Shown here: in pieces, positions 59,201 to 64,000 of the stretch
How the letters are laid out: each line of letters begins with the position of its first letter
Numbering within the stretch: position 1 is the stretch's first letter
NCBI RefSeq assembly: GCF_001649575.2
Contig: NC_051434.1
Span: 5,777,615 to 5,841,614 of the forward strand
DNA from: Kryptolebias marmoratus
Lineage: Eukaryota > Chordata > Actinopteri > Cyprinodontiformes > Rivulidae
Direction of reading: 5' to 3'
DNA length: 64,000 nucleotides
Translations under genes and position numbers: made by a program
Notes under the pieces: model-generated
Seen by the model: only the letters and a program-made list of their open reading frames with translations
Databases searched by the model: none
What the model was told of the DNA's origin: nothing

Positions 59201-62080
59201 TCCAGTTCCGCTCGTTGAAAACGATGGCACTTACTGTTTTGATCAGAGCAGGGTGACGGGATGCACTGCGTTTGTGGGGTTCTGAAGTGTTTTTAACCTT
59301 TTACTAAACTTGATCTATAAATTTCAATGACAATTTGTTAGACATCCGCTATATTTTACATATTGTTTACTAAAGGAGACATTCAGCGGGCCACTGGATG
59401 ACTCTCACATGCATCAGCAGGATCTTTTCAGATGACAGGAACTTGGTCTTACTTTTAACTGTTTTGTGTTTACAGTTTTGTGGTCTTTTTAAAACGCTAC
59501 AGCAGATTAGGCAGTTCTATGGTGCATAAAGCTCCGTTATAAACTCATTTGGTTTGATTTGTTAATATAATGTAGTGGGTGAACAACAAGGGAACCACCC
59601 AGTCAAAATGCTACGCAAACAAACAGTAACACCATTGCTCTGGTAGCAGAAGAAACCTTTTAATGGCCTGCTAACACTCCATTTCAGTGTTTCTATCAAG
59701 ACAAAAAAAGCACTTGAATGTATTTATGCTGCACTCTGTGCACAAAGAACGTCAGCAGAGTAGTTTCTGAGTGGTGCCGTTGGTCCTAGTAGGGTGACCC
59801 TTCCTGTTGTTGAAACATGGTGCAGTAAAGCTGTGTGGTTTGACATCTTTTCCATTTTTTCACACAGAACCCTGAAGAAGTTATAACATGATTGTCTTTA
59901 GTAATGACCTTGAAATGTTGGATTTGTTATATAAATTTCCAATGCTAACCACGATGCTAAGCTTTTCTACATTTTTAATTTTAGCATTAATCCTAATTGT
60001 TGGTCAGCAGTCTGTGATTAATAGGGTGATTTGACATGTGTTATTGGGCACTCTTTAATAGGCATGAAAATATATAAATTGATGTTTGTTTATGTAAAAT
60101 AAGTCATAGTCATTTGAGTTTCAAGATAACTGAACTGTATCTAATTGTTTAATAATCACATTGCAGCTGTACGAAATGTAATCAAACTGTCAAACATTCT
60201 GAATCTCACAGCCAGTTGGTCCTTCGTTCCTCATCACTACATCTCACCCTCCAGCCTTGATACCAACGTATCTTTACGTATACCGGCTGTTTCAGCTCTG
60301 TGACTACCTCCTTTGTTAGCTCAGAGGCATAACAGTGGTGAGTTGACTTTAACCTCCCATGCTGCCTTCGTCCTTATATAAATCACATCAAGACAGAGGG
60401 AGGAGTCTTAGGTCTGGCTTTAATGTGTTTTGTAAAATGAGCTTTTGAAAAACATCTGTTAATTCAGTATTAATTTCTAATAATCAAATCTGTAAAAAGG
60501 GAATGAATAATATTTCTTTGCGTGTAGAGTCTGGCCTTCTTCACATGTTCCCAAACTAGTTTCCCCTCCCTTCCTATTCTGTCACTCCTGTGAATAACAA
60601 ACTTTTCCCTATTTTCTGTCCCTTGCTCTCACTCTTTCTCTCAAACCCCCCCTCGGTCCCTCCTTCCCCATTCAATAAACTCCAACTTCATTTGCCACAG
60701 TGTTGCAGCCGGCTGTTTGCCAGACATGACGGCCCTGTCGCACAGCGCTGATGGTTGAATGCAGCGCAGCGAGTACACTGGCTGCATTGTGCTTTTGATG
60801 AGGCACTACATCTTAGTCACTCAAGAGCCTTCGTGTGCGACTGTGTGTGTGTGTGGAGCTGATAGCAAGGGCATACTGGGGTGCCTACATTGTGGACTTG
60901 ATTGTGGACGAAAATGCAAATGCACCATACTCTGTGCATTTCAGCACCTTTCCACCGTGCAGCGACACAAGGATGCAAGGATACTTATAATACCCATTAT
61001 GAGAGAGAAACTGACAGTGTTAGACCCTGATCTTTTCTTGGACACTTAGCTCAACCTTATTAGCTATTGGATAAGGTGTTTTTTTTCTTTATGGTGAGTC
61101 TTATTTCATTCTTTACACCAACATCTGAGCCTCAAAGAAATATCTTGTGAAAGCCGTTTGCAGCCCAGTGAGATCATACCTTAACTTCTACCATTTGTGC
61201 ATCCATTGGGACACCTTTACCCCCACCCCCCCGGGGCGAATGTGCATATTATAGTGGGCAGATCCCAATCTGTCACACTCTGTAGAGTCTGAAAATTGTT
61301 GGTCTCTCTCTGTCCGCCATGCCTGCAAAAGTCTGCACAGAATAATTCTTCCTCTGTTTAATGCTTATAGAAAACGGCAACAATTTCTATTTTCTCTCAT
61401 ACCTCAATCATATATTAAGTGCTGGGGAAACTGTCATAAATCGTTGATGCATGCTAAAACAATGTCTAAAAAGCTCAAGTATCCACTCATCATGTCTGAT
61501 CTCCTGAAGCAGATTTACAGTCTAGTTTTACTTTTAATTTCACAACCACACACAAGCACTCCTTCGTCGTGTTGTACATACTCTTTTATTGTCTTGTTTC
61601 ACTCTGTATTTCTCTCTTTCACACACACACACTGACACACAGAAAGCAGAGAATCATCTTCCCACCTGATTGCTTTCCCATTTTTCTTGCAGAGAGATTT
61701 ATGGTCAGGGGAATGTTGGAGACAGGCTATTACCATGTCCTGTTTGAACTCATCAGCCAGACAAAGTGGCCGAGGTGGTTGCAGCGACATTCTCAGGCCT
61801 TTACCAAGGCACAGCCCTCCCACCTCCCCTGCTCGTCGCGTGTTAACCCCACTCTAGTGGCTGCTTCCACATCGTCATGTTTTTCATCAGCATTAAGCCG
61901 CTGCCTGGGTTTCAGCACACCGTTTTTTTTTCCTCCTCTAAGTTAATACAGAACCCGAAGCGATGTTTGCCCTGCAGAGAGCTGACTTTCATTTTATAAA
62001 TCAGAGTCACTTTAGTGAAGCTACACGTGAGCAGAGTAAAAATGTGCAGGAATTTACTTAAAGCTGAGACATTTTGGCTT
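56215..62080. other. Intronic DNA, no gene
   Basis: No recognisable exon. A pyrimidine tract at 57770-57845 runs into CATCCAG|GTAAGAAACC, a donor-like site without a partner. Poly-C at 61225-61234 and short CA runs at 60843-60853 and 61620-61632. Confidence 0.5.
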
Positions 62081-62083
62081 CTT

Positions 62084-62150
62084 ATTTAGGGATGCACTGA
62101 TTACTTAAAAGGTGACAATTTACAGCTTGATCAGCTTAACCAGCGACGAT
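62084..62150 (+). repeat. Possible hAT terminal fragment
   Basis: TTTAGGGATGCACTGATTAC resembles the TAGGGATGCACCGAT end of hAT elements; it lies just left of the LINE. Confidence 0.3.
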
Positions 62151-62240
62151 GTTGAGGCACTCAAACAGTTGACTTTTGTTTTTCCTGTGGTCAGTGAATG
62201 CATCATTTATTTACTGAAGGAGAGGAAGACCCCAAATTAG

Positions 62241-64000
62241 TCATTTAGTAATATATGTGAAGGATTTGACACAGAAGACCACCGGGATCAGAGTGAACGC
62301 TGTGCGCACCTTGGCTGCCGCTGCTCGTCCTGCCTTTTTTGCTTTTTGTTTTATTCAAACTTTTCTCCACTTTCTCACGGACCTTTACTTCCATATTTCT
62401 ACAATAAAACCCGGCTTCGTCTCACTATCAAAATGCGACTTAATCGGATTTACCTGCTGCCTGCTCTGGTTTGGATTCTCTGGCTGATCATCACCCCCAA
62501 CATGGTATTTGGACTCCTCCATTACTCCGCTGCTGATCTCCTTCGCCTTCGTTTCCTACCGGCCGTGCCGCCTCTGCTTCCACCTCAGGACATCGCCTAC
62601 ATTCCACGTCGGAGATACATCCACCGCGGCTCCCGCCGGAGGGTCAACTCCATCTGGTCTGACCCACGCCATTCTACACGCCGCAATGTTCGGGCTGCTA
62701 ACGGTAGCACGTTAGCTAACCTAGCTCGGTCGGCTAACGCTCCAGTCGCTACCAACTCCTCTACAGTCAACTTTGGGCTATTGAATGTTCGCTCTCTCAC
62801 GGGCAAAGGTCAGCTTATTCAAGACCTAATATCTGACCGTAAGCTGGATTTCATGTGTTTAACTGAAATGTGGCAACAACAGAATGACTTTCTCCATCTG
62901 AATGAGTCTACACCACCAGGGTTTGTGTACATCGCCAAATCTCGCGAGTCCGGTCGCGGAGGAGGTCTCGCGATGATTCACCGCGAGAACTGGAAGGTCA
63001 CTCCAGTTCAAACACCATCTTCTCCCTCCTTTGAGCAGTCTGTGTGCATGCTCTCCAGCCCTACCCCCACTATTGTTGCCACTATCTACCGCCCACCGAA
63101 ACAAAACAACACCTTTGTAAATGACTTTGCAGCTTTTTTCGCCCACCTCTCAAGTCTTTCACCAAACATTATTCTGCTAGGAGACTTCAACATTCATACG
63201 GACCAAATCAATGAGGCACTCACAAAGGAATTTTCATCCTGTCTTCACAGCTGTGGCTTCCAGCAGTTCATTACCTTTCCAACCCACACAAAGGGCCACA
63301 CCTTGGACCTATTATGCTGCTCTGGCCTCTCTCCTTTTAACTGTTCTTCTGATGCCCTTCCTTTCACTGATCATATGATGATTTCATTCAATGTCAATCT
63401 TAAATTCTCCTCTGAAAAACCTCAACACACCGTTTCCTTTCGTAATATCAAAAATATCAATCATGACATCCTTTTATCTCACATTGACAACACCCTTATC
63501 ACCTCTAATTCTTCAAACCCGGACGACCTTGTCACATTTTACAACAACGGCCTCACCAATATCCTCAACACTGTTGCTCCACTGAAAACTCGGTCTGTCT
63601 CCTTCTCCAATTCTGCACCCTGGTTCACTCCAGAACTCCGTGCCCTGAAAGCTAAAGGTCGGAGGTTAGAGCGACTCTACAAGAAAACCGGTCTCACTAT
63701 CCACAAGGAACTCTATAAGAACCACATCATCCAGTATAAAGACAGTATTTCTCAAACCAAATCCAGCTACTTCTCAGACATCATCAGTGCTAATGTTGGC
63801 AATTCAAAAACACTGTTCTCTCTTCTTAACCGTTCAGTCTCATCCCCTAACTCTCTACCCTCTCACATGGTTTCCACTGATTTCTGCAACTCTTTAATAC
63901 TCTATTTCAATGAAAAAATCAATTTAATTCATAAACACCTTGGTCCAAATACCGCCACTTGCATTTATGTTGACCTCCCCCCTCCCTCCCTCTCCTTTTC
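62241..64000 (+). mobile_element. LINE of the CR1/L2/Rex1 group, 5' part, runs off the window
   Basis: The frame is open without a stop from 62241 to 64000 and encodes an apurinic-type endonuclease at its centre. The reverse transcriptase, if present, lies beyond the edge. The leader includes GTTAGC-rich sequence (62697-62740) typical of fish non-LTR elements. Same orientation as ext1. The exact 5' boundary is unclear; no target duplication is identifiable without the 3' end. Confidence 0.8.
62502..64000 (+). CDS. LINE ORF2 polyprotein, endonuclease part (partial, intact)
   Basis: About 500 codons from the ATG at 62502 (MVFGLLHYSAADLLRLRFL), open to the window edge; ATG 62433 in the same frame is an alternative start. 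Visible features: a basic Arg-rich N-terminal segment (YIPRRRYIHRGSRRR), then the endonuclease core with LNVRSL (62781), the acidic CLTEMW site, RGGGLAM, TIYRPPK, the catalytic ILLGDFNIH near 63172, THTKGHTLDLL and the C-terminal FTDHM motif near 63366, followed by the linker APWFTPELRALKAKGRRLER (about 63616-63675). These are all residues expected of an active apurinic-endonuclease-like domain that nicks target DNA for target-primed reverse transcription. I assign the CR1/L2/Rex1 group of the Jockey superfamily from the linker; the exact clade needs the reverse transcriptase. Confidence 0.82.
   Translation, partial: MVFGLLHYSAADLLRLRFLPAVPPLLPPQDIAYIPRRRYIHRGSRRRVNSIWSDPRHSTRRNVRAANGSTLANLARSANAPVATNSSTVNFGLLNVRSLTGKGQLIQDLISDRKLDFMCLTEMWQQQNDFLHLNESTPPGFVYIAKSRESGRGGGLAMIHRENWKVTPVQTPSSPSFEQSVCMLSSPTPTIVATIYRPPKQNNTFVNDFAAFFAHLSSLSPNIILLGDFNIHTDQINEALTKEFSSCLHSCGFQQFITFPTHTKGHTLDLLCCSGLSPFNCSSDALPFTDHMMISFNVNLKFSSEKPQHTVSFRNIKNINHDILLSHIDNTLITSNSSNPDDLVTFYNNGLTNILNTVAPLKTRSVSFSNSAPWFTPELRALKAKGRRLERLYKKTGLTIHKELYKNHIIQYKDSISQTKSSYFSDIISANVGNSKTLFSLLNRSVSSPNSLPSHMVSTDFCNSLILYFNEKINLIHKHLGPNTATCIYVDLPPPSLSF

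Larger units (their letters stand above)
13545..64000 (+). other. ext1: ext1 intron 1 (5' part, runs off the window)
   Basis: No later ext1 exon was recognised: I looked for the conserved continuation that follows the Lys codon (YREMLHN...) and did not find it. Intron 1 of EXT1 is also very large in mammals, so more than 50 kb is unremarkable. The interval holds transposon relics, microsatellites, two of the three N gaps complete plus one near 24.9 kb, and unique sequence. A nested gene on either strand cannot be excluded, but no frame shows a recognisable host protein. Confidence 0.8.

Noticed and set aside
61569..61946. 125-codon plus-strand frame with an acceptor-like TTTTTCTTGCAG at about 61681
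   Set aside because: Starts in a CA repeat; the part after the acceptor resembles no Ext1 exon or other protein I know, and no donor fits.
1..64000. CRISPR array, phage, operon or other prokaryote-type system
   Set aside because: No spaced direct repeats or dense coding; gene structure, CpG promoter, intron and transposons are those of a vertebrate genome.

Overview
This window looks like teleost fish nuclear DNA. It is AT-rich, full of CA/TG microsatellites, and carries many decayed DNA-transposon fragments of kinds common in ray-finned fish. It also has three assembly gaps (runs of N). The only host gene I can support is the first coding exon of ext1 (exostosin-1, the heparan sulfate co-polymerase) at 12601-13544 on the + strand. 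The species cannot be fixed from the sequence. The repeat mix suggests a percomorph, possibly a killifish-like lineage, but that is inference.

Layout. Positions 1-11.6 kb are 5' flanking, apparently intergenic DNA. They hold copies of a medium-length dispersed repeat (called repeat A here) and a relic of a Tc1-like transposon. Positions 11.6-12.6 kb are a TATA-less, CpG-rich promoter and 5' UTR with three CCAAT boxes and at least eight upstream ATGs. Positions 12601-13544 encode the first 314 and two-thirds codons of Ext1: the membrane anchor and the start of the GT47 exostosin domain. The exon ends in a canonical GTAAGT donor. Everything from 13545 to 64000 is best read as the 5' part of a very large intron 1; I did not find exon 2.

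The intron contains an internally deleted Tc1/mariner-type element with both ends, a 200-bp hAT-type MITE with 22-bp inverted repeats, more copies of repeat A, other repeat relics, many microsatellites and several non-repetitive blocks that look like regulatory DNA. At the right edge (62.2-64.0 kb) lies a LINE of the CR1/L2/Rex1 group, in the same orientation as ext1. Its endonuclease reading frame is open to the end of the window, which suggests a young insertion.

I see no operon, phage, CRISPR array, rRNA or tRNA gene, and no clear novel multi-gene system. The most interesting points are: a uORF that overlaps the ext1 start and would join it in frame if a candidate 70-nt intron is removed; the intact LINE; a perfect palindromic RFX X-box; a strong G-quadruplex tract; and a cluster of repeat A copies just upstream of the promoter.
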